Positions 31,985-43,237 are shown, numbered from the stretch's first letter. The stretch: 64,000 nt of DNA from Elephas maximus indicus (GCF_024166365.1 NC_064826.1:63877001-63941000); one strand, 5' to 3'. Translations and numbers: made by a program. The notes: generated from the letters alone by a model not told the origin.

Positions 31985-32695
31985 TAAAGTACTTAAGAAA
32001 AAGTGGGACTAGAAAAGGAAGAAACCCTTGTCTATTGCTGGAGGAAGTGTAAAATGGCACAGTTGCTTGGAATCAGTTTGAAGTTTCCTCAGAAAGTTTA
32101 GCATAGATCTATCAGGTGACTCAGCAATTCTACTCCTACCTGTAGATCCAGAAGAAGTAAAGCAGGGATGCAAACAGATAACTTGTACACCATGTTCAGT
32201 GAAGCACTATGCACAATAGCCAAAATGTGGAAACAAAGCCTAAATGTAAATTAATAGATGACTGGATAAACAAAATGTGGCATTTACATACAATGGAATA
32301 TTCCTTAGCCGTAAAGAAAAACGAAGTCCTGATGCATGCTACAACGTGAATGAACCTTGAAAACATGTGAGTGAAATAAGTCACTCACAAAAGGACAAAT
32401 ATCACATGATCCCACTTATATGAAGTATTTAGAACAGGCAAATGCATAGAGACCGCCGTTTATTAGTGGTTACCATGGGTGGGTAAGAGAGAGAAGGGAA
32501 GGAAGACAAAATGCTTAGGGGACACCAAGTTTCTTCTGTTAAGGGTGAAGGAAAAATTTGGGAACAGATAAGGGTGATGGTTGAACAACATGATGACTAT
32601 AGTTAATATTACTGAATTCTGTACACGAAGATTGCTAAAATGGCCAATGTTTTGTTATGTACATAAATGCCACAATAAGAAAAAGAAAAAAAGAG
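31985..32695 (+). repeat. L1 LINE 3' end (end of ORF2 plus 3' UTR)
   Basis: Collinear with mammalian L1M/L1MB 3' sequence: 'ggaggaagtgtaaaatggcac', 'actcagcaattctactcctac', 'gcacaatagccaaaatgtgg', 'acatacaatggaatattcc', 'gtgaatgaaccttgaaaacat', 'gttaccatgggtgggtaag', ending in an A-rich tail at 32680-32700. The UBE2C pseudogene inserted just downstream of this tail. Confidence 0.85.
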
Positions 32696-32731
32696 GAATG
32701 AAGAAACAAAAGCAATTCAATATCTATCCAG

Positions 32732-33485
32732 TGGGAATTCCTGTCTCCCTGACAGCGCCACCCAAATGGCCTCCCAGTACCGCCACCTAGCAGCAGCCAG
32801 TGTTGCTACTGCCACCAGTAAAGAGGCCGAGCCCATCTAGGCAAGAGTTACAGCGGGAGTTGATGGCTTCATGATACCTGGTGACAATGGAATTTCTGTC
32901 TTCCCTGAATCAGACACTGTTTTCAAATAGCTGGAGGCCATTCATGGAGAAGCTGGAACAATATATGAAGATCTGAGGTATAAACTCTCCCTGGAGTTTC
33001 CCAGCCACTATCCTTACAATGCAACCATGGTGAAGGTCCTCACATCCTATTACCACTCCAACATGGTCACTCAGGGTCACATCTGCCTAGACATCCTGAA
33101 GGACAAGCTCTCTGCCTCGTATGACACCAGGATCATCCTCTTTTCCAACAAGAGCCTGCTGGGTGAGCCCAACGTTAATGGCCTTTTGAACACAACTCTG
33201 AAAAAACCCCACAGCCTTTAAGAAGTACCTGCAAGAAATCCACTGAAAGCAGGTGCCCAGCCAAGAGCCCTGACCTAGTCCATCCAGCCTCTCTCCCTGT
33301 GTTGTCTTTTTATTTTTTTTTCCTTAGTGTGTCCTTTCCTTGTTTTCTGTATAGACTCTGTGTCTTAAGTTGTGGTATTATTTTTGCTTTGTTTCTTTGT
33401 TTTAAATTAAGTCTCCATTTGAGCCTTGTGAAGCATGTATTAAACAAATAAATTTTGAAACTTTTTTTTTTTTGCAAAGAAAAAA
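32732..33485 (+). pseudogene. UBE2C: UBE2C processed pseudogene (ubiquitin-conjugating enzyme E2 C)
   Basis: UBE2C is the cytosolic/nuclear E2 that works with the anaphase-promoting complex to ubiquitinate mitotic cyclins. The reading starts at ATG 32766 (MASQYRHLAAASVATATSK), matching the family N-terminus, but part of the N-terminal extension is deleted and a stop follows (EAEPI*). The core continues as 'PGDNGISVFPESDTVFK', a stop where the family has Trp, then 'LEAIHGEAGTIYEDLRYKL', 'LEFPSHYPYN' and 'HICLDILKDK'. The last holds the catalytic Cys context HICLDIL. A frameshift near 33199-33207 precedes 'KNPTAFKKYLQEIH*'. There are no introns. A 3' UTR-like segment with AATAAA (33447-33452) and an A-rich tail (33476-33486) follow. 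ATCTATCCAG at 32722-32731 and 33486-33495 is an exact TSD, showing L1-mediated retroposition. Non-functional because of the stops, deletion and frameshift. Confidence 0.95.
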
Positions 33486-33660
33486 TCTATCCAGGAGTTT
33501 CCTGTTATTTTTTTCTTATTTTCTTCCATTCATCTATTTTCCTTCTTTATTTCTAACTAACCCCACCCTCTCTGGTGGCTTTGACTTACTTACCTTTTCC
33601 TTATTTGCTTTTCTTACATCTGTCTCCATGCTTTCCAACTTTTCCTAATCCTTCTGCCCA

Positions 33661-33838
33661 TTGGAAACCCTGGTGTTGTAGTGGTTAAGTGCTACGGCTG
33701 CTAACCAAAAGGTCGCAGTCTGAATCCACGAGGCGCTCCTTAGAAACCCTATGGAGCAGTTCTACTCTGTCCTATAGGGCCACTATGAGTCGGAATTGAC
33801 TCGACGGCAATGGGTTTGGTTTTGGTTTTGGTTTTGGT
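33661..33838 (+). repeat. AfroSINE, short subtype, well preserved, with TSD
   Basis: Close to consensus: GGAAACCCTGGTGTTGTAGTGG, 'ctgctaaccaaaaggtcgcag', 'cctatggagcagttctactc', GAGTCGGAATTGACTCGACGG, 'caatgggtttggttttgg' repeated four times. TTCTGCCCA (33652-33660) and TTCTGCGCA (33838-33846) flank it. Among the youngest-looking copies here. Confidence 0.95.
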
Positions 33839-33846
33839 TCTGCGCA

Positions 33847-35434
33847 CTAGTTTCCTTCATACCTTTTAAAGCCAAAGTAGTAAAAATAACTTTGGCCTGG
33901 TAGGGAGTAGAAAGCAGACAGCTGTTGATAAGTGGGCCAGGTCTGAGCCAAGTGCAGAAGAGAACAGGCATGAAGGATGTGGTATCACCATAGCAGCAGC
34001 TAAGGAAGTTAAACCAAGAGAAGACAAATGGCAGAACTCCACACTTTTTTCACTTACCCCTAGAGATACAATCTCAGCATCTTTGGGGAAACTACAGTTA
34101 TACCAGCCTTAGGATATGAACAAAATATTAATAAGCAGCCAAGTTTTTTAAGAGTCAGTGGGTCTGACTGGAAGATTAAACTATTTGGAACTATTTTAGT
34201 TACATGTTAGAGAAAGCAACTTGAAATAGCTTGAGCTAAAAAGGAAGCCATTAAAATACAAATATCCCAAGGATCCCAAAGACAAAAAAGACTAAAACCA
34301 AGAAGCAAAAATTTCTCTAGACCATCTCTCCTGCATTGTTTTCCTCCTGTTCTGTTTGCTCTTTTCCCCCTTGCAGGCTGATGTTCTCTGCTTCTTCTCC
34401 ACTGCTACATTTCTAGCCAGTTAAAGATGGAGAGAGAGAAAGAGAGAGACAGGCTGCCCCAGTTTTAGCACACTGGAGAAATAATACAACAGATTTAATT
34501 AGGCTTATTTGTTGACTTAAGATGTAAGATACCTGTCTCTTCAATACCAACATGGCTGCCAGGTTTTCATTTCTCTAAACTAAGGGAGAGGAAGTTGAAG
34601 AATCTGAACCACCAAAATGCGGTTGCTTCAGAGACTGACTCTGAATCTTATTTGGTAACTGATACTAATTCTTTTAATGCTTTTCTAAGATAAATAACTG
34701 AAAATAAATATATTTTAACACCTGTTCATATCTCAATACATGAAATTTTTCTATTTAGAAATAGAAGAAATAAAGTATTATATAAATCAACTCAGTATTC
34801 ACTCTAGAAAAAGTGTTTCAAGTCTAATTCAATATAAAGGAAACCCTGTCCCCAAAATTGCAAATATAGAAAATTTAGACATTTAACTAATTTCATTTAT
34901 GCTCTCTGAATGTGAAACGGGAGACAGATCAGAGCGTCCGGAAGTGTGTAGCACTCTTCACTTCACACAAAAGTGAAAAGAAGAGCCATTTAAGGGATAA
35001 TTATGTGCTTGAGGAAAGGAATGAGAGTCTACTCTTAACATCAACCTCTTCTGTTCTACCTACTGTTAACTCTAAACTATGTGGCTTAATTTACATTTCA
35101 AACAGATGCAGGTGTAACTGTATTCACGATAGTAGTAGTAGTTATAGAAATACAAATTTTTTTTTTGTTCACATGGCTCAAGATTTAGTTTTTGTGTTAC
35201 TGGTTGAGTAGTCCAGGCATCATAGCTTACAAGAATGTCATTTGTTATTTCATTTCAGCTTTTAGCCTAGCACCAATAAAACTTAAGGTAGGAATTTACT
35301 TGTCAATAAGAAAATAGTAACTCATGAGCAGTAACAACCAAACTACAGGGCAAATTTCAAGAATCAGAACTTTCTCCACAAGGCAGTGGTGATGTGTGGT
35401 GACGACTGGAGGGTGACACATAGGGCACCTAAGC
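33847..35434. other. No recognised feature
   Basis: About 1.6 kb. Contains (GA)n near 34430-34448. A 99-codon open frame at 34912-35211 has no recognisable domain. Confidence 0.5.
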
Positions 35435-35640
35435 CAAATTCTCTTACTCATTTCTCATTCCTTCAATATATTCTTGCCTTATGTTTACCACCCTGATCTC
35501 AGCTACTGTCATCTCTCACTTGAACTACTACAATATCTTCCTAAGTGGTGTACCATATCTACTGTGGTCCCTTTTTCACTCTTCTCTACAAGATTTCCAG
35601 ATTATTCTTCTCAAAGTGCAATTCTAGGCCTCTAGTATTT
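35435..35640 (+). repeat. L2 LINE ORF2 fragment
   Basis: 'tactgtcatctctcacttgaactactacaatatcttcctaagtgg' parallels L2 'ALILSRLDYCNILLTG', followed by 'tctctacaagatttccagattattcttctcaaa' (the 'AARVIF' region). Confidence 0.65.
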
Positions 35641-36030
35641 AGTATTTACATGGCTGCTCGCATAAGCATTTTCTACTTCTTATTCTGCAAATCATCCAAA
35701 TCAACAATTTAAAAGTATCTAAAGAATAAAAATAACCAAATTCCAGTTTCAGTGAAACCAAGAAACAGGATCTCTTCATAGCAAAATATGTGTAAGGCAA
35801 GTGAGAGCTTTGTTTTCAGCAAGGTTGCTAGGACCTGGAGAAAGCCTGGTAACAGAAGGCCTGGAGGGACTGGTTTGACTCAGAGAAACAAAGAAGGTGA
35901 GACCACACAGACTGACACATATAAGGGATAGTTACAAGAAGTTTGCCTCTGATAGCAGTAGAGAACAGGAGAGGGTGTTGTACATAGAAAGTAAGGTAGT
36001 CCACAATATGATTCAGTAAAAACTGAATAA
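35641..36030. other. No recognised feature
   Basis: Nothing assignable; AT-rich. Confidence 0.45.
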
Positions 36031-36031
36031 C

Positions 36032-36550
36032 TGTATTAGTTTTTCTATTGTTGCTTAATAATATTACCAGAAAAGTAGCAGCTTAAAATGTACATCTGTT
36101 ATCTCACAATTTTTGTGGGTCAAATACCATTTAGCTGGGTCCTCTGATTCATGGTCTTATAAAACTTCAATCAAGGTGTTGGCCAGGGATGAAACCTCAT
36201 CTGAGGCTCAACTGGGGAAGGATCTACTTCGAAACTCATGCGGTTTTAGCAGAATTCAGTTCCTTCTTGGCTGTCAGCTGGAGGCCACCCTCAGGTCTTT
36301 GCTGCTTGGCCCTTTGCATATGCAGCCAGCTTGCTTCCTCAAAGCCAGCAAGCGAGAGTGGTTCTAGCAAAATGGGATACAATCTTAAGTGATAAAGTCA
36401 CATACATGTGATCATTTGCATCCTGTTACCTGTACTGTATTCTATTGGCTAAACAAGTCATAGTTTCTGCTCACACTCAAGGGGAGGCTATCACATAAGG
36501 ATGTGAACAGCAGGAGGCTGAAACCATTGGAGACTATCTTAAGAGTATCT
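36032..36550 (-). mobile_element. MaLR/MLT1-type solo LTR, antisense, old
   Basis: The plus strand starts 'tgtattagtttttctattgttgc', 'gtagcagcttaaaatgtac', 'tctgttatctcacaat' and continues with 'aaggtgttggccaggg' and 'aaagccagcaagcgagag', the reverse complement of the MLT1/MaLR class. A broken fossil with no internal genes. Confidence 0.65.
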
Positions 36551-36784
36551 GTCAAAGTGATAAAAAGGGAAATGCACAGCACATATAAGGATCTTGTGAT
36601 ACTATGAGAAAAAAACAGCAAAATTTAATAAGAGTTAAGGAGCACACTTTAGAAAATTGTTACCAGTGAGTGCATGAAAACTGTGACCAAAGCAGTTATG
36701 AAATTAAAAATTTTAATGGCACAAATGCCTTTATGAAATAAGATTACAAAGCAGAAATGTATATAGAAATGAGAAAACTATACA

Positions 36785-38310
36785 CAAAAAAGAAAAAAAA
36801 ATTGAATGGGGTCGAAATCCAAAAGGATCTACAGACAAACTTTTAGAACTAACAAGTAAATTTCACAAGCTAGCTGGATAAAAGGTTAATACAGTAAACA
36901 AATAATTCATATTTCTATATAGCAGAACTTACAAATAAAATTTGAAGTTAGAAAAGTTACAATATACAACATCATCAAAAGACATCAAATACCTAGGAAT
37001 GCTTTCTAATGAATTATGTGTAAGAATTCAGCACTGAACACTATAGCACATTGTAGAGAGTTACTAAAGACAATCTAAATAAATGGAGGGATATTACATG
37101 TTAATTACTGAAAAATTCAATATTGTAAATATGCCAATTCTCTAAATTATCCATAGATTCAATGTAATCCAATCAAATATTTGTGGGTTCTCTTACAGAC
37201 GTTGAAAAACTGTTTCTAAAATTTATGTGGAACTGCAATAACTTAGCCAAAAATAACTAGGATAAGCTTAAAGAAGAATAACAAAGCTGGAAGATTTGAA
37301 GTACCAGCTATCAAGACTTATAAAGTCATAATAATTAAGGGAGCATGGCATTAACACAAAAGTAGACAAATACACAAATAGATCAATGAAATAGAATAGT
37401 TAAGAATGAGACCCAAACATATATAGGCTGACTTGCTTTAAGACAAAATTGAAACCACAGCACAGTGGAGAAAGGATAGTCTTTTCAGTAAATGGTGCTG
37501 GGGCAAAAGAATATCATATTGGAAACAAAGAATCTGTTCCCCCTACATTAGACATCATACACAAAAACCATTTCCAGATAGACTGCAGATACAAATGTGA
37601 AAGGAAAACAAAAATTAAGTTTTAGAAGAAAACACCTGAAAAATATCTTCATGATTTTGGATATAGGAAAAGATTTTTAAAGATGATCCAAAACTCTAAT
37701 CATAAAGTACAACTGATAAATTGGGTTTCATTAAAATTAAGATCTTCTATTTATCAAAACATGCTATTAAGAGCAAGCCACAGAGTGAGAGAAGCAAATT
37801 GCAATGCATATGTCCAACAAAGGACTCATATCAGGAATATATAAAGAGTGACTACAAATAAATAAACATAGACAGCCTGAAAAAAAAAATTGAAGAATTG
37901 AACCAATACTTCACAAAAATGATATCCATATTGCCAATAAATATAGTTAAAGTGCTGAACTCCACATGCAAACAAAACCAAACCTACCGCCATCTAGTCG
38001 ATCCCGACTTGTAGCGAGCCTATAGGACAGAGTAGAACTGTCCCACAGGATTTCCAAGGTAGTAAATCTTTATGGAAGCAGACTGCCACATCCTTCTTCC
38101 TTGAAGCGGCTGGTGGGTTCCAGTTGCCAAACTTTCAGTTAGCAGTAAGCGCTTTAACCATGGCACCACCAGGGCTCCTTGAACTCCACATCAGTTGTCA
38201 GGAAACGCAAAGTAAAGCCAACAGTGAAACAACTACTTACACATCAGAGTAGTTTACATAATAAAGACTGACACTTTCAAGTGTTGGCAAGGTTGTAGCT
38301 TAAAAAAAAA
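36785..38310 (+). repeat. L1 LINE ORF2 3' half, sense, interrupted by an AfroSINE
   Basis: Collinear with L1 ORF2: 'aaatacctaggaatgc', 'ccaattctctaaattatccatagattcaatgtaatcc', 'atttatgtggaactgcaat', 'aaagctggaagatttgaagtacc', 'cagtaaatggtgctggggc', 'ccatttccagatagactgcagat', 'ttgcaatgcatatgtccaacaaaggac'. It resumes after the SINE as 'cacatcagttgtcaggaaacgc'. Old L1M type with many stops. The left edge is uncertain by about 100 bases. Confidence 0.85.
37968..38179 (-). repeat. AfroSINE, long subtype, full length, with 12-bp TSD in L1
   Basis: The reverse strand has the head GGAGCCCTGGTGGTGCCATGG, the long-subtype internal block and the 3' end with 'cgatcccgacttgtagc' (plus-strand sense). TGAACTCCACAT occurs exactly at 37956-37967 and 38180-38191, within L1 ORF2. 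Confidence 0.95.
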
Positions 38311-38369
38311 AAAAAAATTGAGGCTACTAAATCAAACAATGCAAATATGGAACTTCACATCCTTTAATC

Positions 38370-39200
38370 ATTTTTCTACTGGGGTTGGTCTATTGTTATT
38401 ATTACTTTTCAGAAATTTCACTTGTATTCTAGATGTCATTTTCTCATGGGGTTCAGCTCTTGTCAAAAATCTTTTATTTTTCCATATGGCTATTAATTCT
38501 CGAAGCTGTCTTTCTTTGAACAGCAATCTTCAATCAATTTTTCCAATTGATGACTTTTTTTTTTCTTCCAAAAGGTAAGGCTTTTTTTTTTCTTACCAAA
38601 AGGTTTCTACTTTCTGAAGTTTTGTTCAGAAGTGCTTCCCAATTCTTAGGTTACAAACATGTTCTCCTACATTTTCTATTACCTTTACAACTTTACCATT
38701 GAATTTTAAGTGTTTTGCAAAAATTGGGAGTCCATCTTTGTGGTGTTAAGTGGGAATCCAGTTTTAATTTTTCTCCGTGTAAAGTGTTTATTTTTCCATA
38801 AAAAAAAACCCACTGCCATCAATTAGATTCTGACTAATAACACCTACTAAATAATTGTGTTTTTTCCCGTTAAGTTTGATGTCCCCTTTATTATGTATTA
38901 AGTTCCTAAATATACACAGATATAATCTTGAGCTCTTTAATCTACTCCGTTTTTTTAAAATTGTTATTGTACAAGCATCCCAGTGTTATTGTCACTATGC
39001 CTTTGTAGTATATCTTAATACCCAGGGGGGCAATACTCTCCAATTTATTCTATTTTAAGGTAGACTTGGCCAATAGTGAGCCTTTACTTTTTGGCTGCCT
39101 CAAAAAAACTTTGATGAGAATTTTTATTAAGGTTGCATTCAATGTATAAATTAATTTTTGGGAAATTGATTTATAATAAGAAGTACTTATATCAGAAAAT
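38370..39200 (-). repeat. L1 LINE ORF2 fragment, antisense, old
   Basis: Plus-strand text follows antisense L1: 'ctcctacattttctattacc', 'agtccatctttgtggtgt', 'gtgggaatccagttttaatttt', 'ccagtgttattgtcactatgcctttgtagta', 'atgagaatttttattaaggttgcattcaatgtata'. A short AfroSINE end interrupts it at about 38800-38840. Confidence 0.7.
38800..38840 (-). repeat. About 40-bp AfroSINE 3'-end remnant
   Basis: 'aaaacccactgccatcaattagattctgacta' is the reversed AfroSINE 3' end with its tail. Nothing else of the SINE is present and the antisense L1 continues on both sides. No clear TSD. Confidence 0.65.
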
Positions 39201-39239
39201 ATGGAATGTCTCTCCACTTAGATTTCTCTAAGGTGTTGG

Positions 39240-39640
39240 ATCATAGAGGAAAGACAAGCAATAGTGCAGAATATCTATAAAATAACAGTAATGAAAACAC
39301 TAGACATCGGAATTGGTGGCATACTAACTAAAGAATTAAGTACTTGGTCTTAAATACTTAAAATCGATTTAAAATTAAAAATAAAACAATACATGTCCAA
39401 AAAAAAGTCAAATGAGACAAAATAATCAGAAGGAAGGAGTTAATAAAAGTGGAAATTAATGAGTCAGCCAAAACAAAAAACAAATCCAAAAACTGGTTCT
39501 TTCAAAATACCAATGAAATAAAGAGCTAGCTTTCTTAATCAAGAAAAAAGAAAGCATAGGTGTCTAAAATATCAAATATCTAAGAAAAAGATAATTTACC
39601 AAAATGACTCCAGAGGTACAAAGTCTAAACAGGTCTACTT
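39240..39640 (+). repeat. L1 LINE ORF2 (endonuclease-RT linker), sense
   Basis: A-rich L1 sense text: 'agaaggaaggagttaataaaagtgg', 'aatgagtcagccaaaac', 'aactggttctttcaaaatacc', 'aatgaaataaagagctagc'. Probably the left part of the same insertion as 40640-41432, split by later elements. Confidence 0.6.
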
Positions 39641-40300
39641 AAATTTTTTGTTTGTTTTGGTGAATGTATACACAGCCAAAGATACACAATTTCAGCACTT
39701 TCTACACATGCAATTCAGAGACACTGATTACATTCTTCAAGCTGTGCTACCATTTTCACTATCCTTTCTCAAATTATTCCACTACCTTTATCTTAAACTC
39801 ATTGCCATCTAAGGTTCTCATTCAACCTTTTGGGTTGCCATTACCCATTTGATCTCAAATAGACAATTCTTTAAAAGAGCACAATGCTCAAAGCAGATGT
39901 ACTTTACTAATTAAGATAAGTTATCTTTTGGTTCAAAGACAATTTCAGGAGGCCGTTCGGGTTTAAAGCTTAAAAATTCTCTCAGGGTAACTGTTTTGGG
40001 GGTTTAATACCACCTCAATAAAAAAAAAAAAAAAAAAAAAAATTTTTTTTTTTGCCCCATAAATTCTGGATTCCATTGAAAATTGAAATTCTATTCCATA
40101 TTCCCCCCCTTTTGATCAGGATTCTTTTATAGAATCCTTGATCAAAATATTCAGTATCGGTAGTTAGGCACCATCCTCTTCTTTCTCGTAACAAAGGGAG
40201 CAGTTGTTCATGGAAGTAACCGGACATACATTCAATTCCTCCTCTGATTCTTAACCCTCCTTCTTCCTAAACAGCTCCACTTTTATTGAGAAAGGAACTG
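39636..40300 (-). repeat. Afrotherian L1 3' UTR-like repeat, antisense
   Basis: The plus strand opens with a T-rich tail complement ('aattttttgtttgttttgg') and continues 'gtatacacagccaaagatacacaatttcagc', 'gattacattcttcaagctgtg', 'ttgatcaggattcttttatagaatccttgatcaaaata', 'ggcaccatcctcttctttc'. I recall this as a repeated afrotherian LINE 3' UTR, but the exact family is unverified. It contains an A23/T11 palindrome at 40020-40053. Confidence 0.5.
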
Positions 40301-40381
40301 TTCGTGAACCACTATGCCCCCATAAGCCATCAAACACAGCATTACAGGAAAGCCTGCCAAAACTTTAAATGATTGTATTTA

Positions 40382-40606
40382 ACAGTCCGGTGCTATGCTG
40401 TCCAGGGCAGCAGCCACAGCAACATGTGGTTATTTCAATTTAAACTACTTAAAATAGAAAATTAAAATTTAACTTCTCAGATTCACTAGCCACAGTTCAA
40501 GTGCTCAATAACCATGTGTGTCTAGTGGCTACCATATTGAACAATGCAGTAACACAGCATTTCTGTCATCATATAAACTTCTATTGGAGTACTACGGGTC
40601 CAAAGC
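40382..40606. mobile_element. hAT-type non-autonomous DNA transposon relic
   Basis: 'gtgctatgctgtccag' at the left and 'aacttctattggagtact' at the right resemble inverted CAGTGCTGTCCAATAGAA ends. Internally 'gccacagcaacatgtggttatttc', 'ttcaagtgctcaataaccatgtgtgtctagtggctacc' is typical of this family. Name not certain. Confidence 0.6.
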
Positions 40607-40639
40607 ATAGAAATAATGGAAAATCTACAAATGTAATTT

Positions 40640-41432
40640 TTGAAATGAGCAATATCTTGAAACTAAGCCTAACATAGAATACTCAAAAAAGAAAACCATA
40701 GACCAACATCATTTATAAAAATAAATACAAACACCTTGAATAAAATATTAGCAAAGGAGTACAGTAATACATTAAAATAATAAAACAGAATGATGAAATG
40801 GGGTTTATTATAAGAACATTGAATAACAGGAAATATGTTATTATAATTCATAAACATTAACTGATCTAAAGAGAAAAATAATCATACTAAAAATAATTTG
40901 ACAAAATTCAATATCCATTCCTCAAAAAAAAGTCCAGAAAATATGGATAAATATTTCTTTAATATGGTAAAATATAATCTCAGCCAAAAAGTCAACATCA
41001 TTCTTAATGCAGAACATTAGAAGTATTCCCACTAAAGTCAGAGAAAAGAGTAACTACGATCAACACTATTTAGCATTTTCTGGAATTAAAGCAAATGTAA
41101 CCAGGCAAGAGAAATAAATTAAAGGTTTAAAGGGAAGGATGGAGGCAACCTTTTTACTATATGCAGCGATAGGATTGTGCATCAGGAAAAAAAGAGTCAA
41201 TAATTCAGTAAAGTGATAGAAGCAAAATTAATGATTGCATATACTCAATCAGAAGCCATAATGGAATAAACTAATTTGCAGTGCTTTTATTTTTTTAGAA
41301 AGAACAAATACCTTGGAATAAACATAGAAAGTAAGAAAAACTAGTTGAACAACATTTTTAAAAGACTGCCTCCTGAAGGACCTAAAAGAATATGTGAATA
41401 AATGGAAGTCCTCTTTTGAAAGGAATATTCAA
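40640..41432 (+). repeat. L1 LINE ORF2 (RT region), sense, old
   Basis: Follows L1 RT coding text: 'agaaaaccatagaccaacatc', 'caaacaccttgaataaaatattagc', 'atgaaatggggtttattat', 'ttgacaaaattcaatatcc', 'gtcaacatcattcttaatgc', 'taaatggaagtcc'. Many disruptions. Confidence 0.72.
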
Positions 41433-41611
41433 AGTCAGGAGATGTAAATGTTCAACTTCTGTTTCTGAAACTGTGGTGGACTAGATATTTGAGGAAATCT
41501 TTTCTGGAAAAATCTAGATTCATAGCCCCACATCCTGCAGGGAAAGGAGAAGAACGAAGAGGAGGGGAAGGAGAATAGAAAAAGAGAAGGAAAGGAGAGA
41601 GGGCAAGACCC

Positions 41612-42172
41612 ACGGAAGCAGCAATGAAGAAGTCGAACGACACAGTACATTGGGCAAATCTGCTGCAAAAGACCCCTTTAAGTGTAAAAAAGCAAAGATA
41701 TCACTTTGAGGACTAAGGTGTGTCTGACCCAAACCATGGTATTTTCAATCACCTCATATACATGTGAAAGCTGGACAATGAAAAAGGATGACCAAAGCAG
41801 AATTTATGCACTTGAATTGTGGTGTTGGCAAAGAATATTGAAAGTACCATGGACTGCCTGAAGAACAATTAAATCTATCTTGGTAGAAGTACAGCCAGAA
41901 TGCTCCTTAGAAGCGAGACTGGCGAGACTTTGTCTCACTTATTTTGGACATGTTATCAGGAAGGACCAATCCCTGGAAAAGGACATCACGCTTGGTAAAG
42001 TAGAGGGTCAGCAAAAAAGAGGAAGACCCTCAACGAGATGGATTGACACAGTGGCTGCAACAATGGGCTCAAACATAGCAATGATTGTGAGGATGGTGCA
42101 GGACTGAGCAATATTTTGTTCTGTTGTATACAGGGTTGCTAGGAGTTGGAATCAACTCGCTGGCATCTAACA
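41612..42172 (+). mobile_element. RTE LINE 3' fragment (C-terminal region)
   Basis: Starts 'cacggaagcagcaatgaag' and covers the RTE C-terminus. A 75-codon frame at 41880-42107 encodes 'EVQPECSLEARLARL', 'LTYFGHVIRKDQSLEKDI' and 'KRGRPSTRWIDTVAATMGSN', matching the other copies. It ends 'ggcatctaacaagaacc', a degraded AAC tail. 5'-truncated and inactive. This is the best-preserved C-terminal piece in the window. Confidence 0.9.
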
Positions 42173-42207
42173 AGAACCAAAACAAGTTATCACTATCTGA
42201 CATACTA

Positions 42208-42256
42208 TAAATATCAAACCCATTGCTGTCAAGCCATTTCCAACTCATAGCGAGCA
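42208..42256 (-). repeat. About 48-bp AfroSINE 3'-end remnant
   Basis: 'caaacccattgctgtcaagcc' then 'ttccaactcatagcgagc' is the reversed AfroSINE 3' end. The rest of the SINE is absent. No clear TSD. Confidence 0.7.
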
Positions 42257-42269
42257 TATATTTTACTTA

Positions 42270-42412
42270 TATCCTATTTTTTGTTTCCTCCACTAAAAAT
42301 TAAGAACAGGAGCTTGGTGTATTTTATTGTCTGCTGCATCTGCAGAATTTAGAGCAGTGATGGACACATGGTAGCCACTTAATAAATAATTGTTGAATGA
42401 ATAAACTGATCT
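42270..42412 (+). repeat. L2 LINE 3' end
   Basis: 'cctccactaaaaattaagaacaggagc', 'tgtctgctgcatctgcagaattt' and the terminal 'acttaataaataattgttgaatgaataaa' match the L2 3' UTR. Confidence 0.7.
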
Positions 42413-42813
42413 TTAAATTGTTAACAATTTGCTAGAAGATTTTAGCTTAAAAGATTAACTTAATCTCCCTTCTCTACAAGTAGAAAAAGGCAGCATGAGC
42501 CTGGTTGGCTTCACTGATGACAAATTTCCCTTTGGGCCTCTACCTTGCTTGTTTCTGCTGCTCTTTTGAGAATTAGCTTTATTAAGTTTCTCATCCAGTT
42601 AACAGCCAAGTGAATATAATAACACAGGCCAGAGGCCATAGGTCTTGGTGGGTTGATTCTGGGTTATGGTCATTTAAGGGCTGAATCCACCATTAATTTA
42701 CTTTCAGACACCAGGAGCCTTTATATTGATCAGCGTGCTTTGAGGAATAGCAGATTTGGAGAGGCAGATTCAAATAGCCCTCCGTAACTTGTGAAAAATA
42801 AAAAGTGTGATGT

Positions 42814-43237
42814 TGTTGTGGGTTGAATTGTGTCCCCCCAAAATATGTGTTGTGAATCATAACCCCTATACTTGTGATTATAATCCCATTTGGAGATGGG
42901 TTTTCTTTGTTATGTTTCTCAGGCAGTATCAGTGTAGGGTGTGTTTTAAACCAATTACCATTGAGATATAAAACCAGCAGGTCAGGCACAGAGAAACAAA
43001 CCGAAATGAGGGAAGATAGATGTCTCACCACAGAAGACTGCCAAGGAACCCAGGAACAGAAGCTGGAAAAAAAAAAAAAAAGGGCCTTTCCCCAGAGCCC
43101 ACAGAGAAAGCCTTCCCCTAGAGTCAGTGCCTTGAATTAGAACTTCTAGTCTCCTAAATTGTGAGAAAATAAATTTGTTTGTTAAAGCTATCCGCTTTAA
43201 CAAATTTCTGTTATAGCAGCACTAGATGACTAAGACA
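42814..43237 (+). mobile_element. Solo LTR, MaLR group
   Basis: TG..CA ends (TGTTGTGGGTTGAATTGTG ... GATGACTAAGACA), with the 'ttgagatataaaacc' promoter-like block, 'gagcccacagagaaagcc' and 'gagaaaataaatttg' (AATAAA) typical of the group. Diverged from the 7619 copy, so a related subfamily. A fossil without internal genes. Confidence 0.75.
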
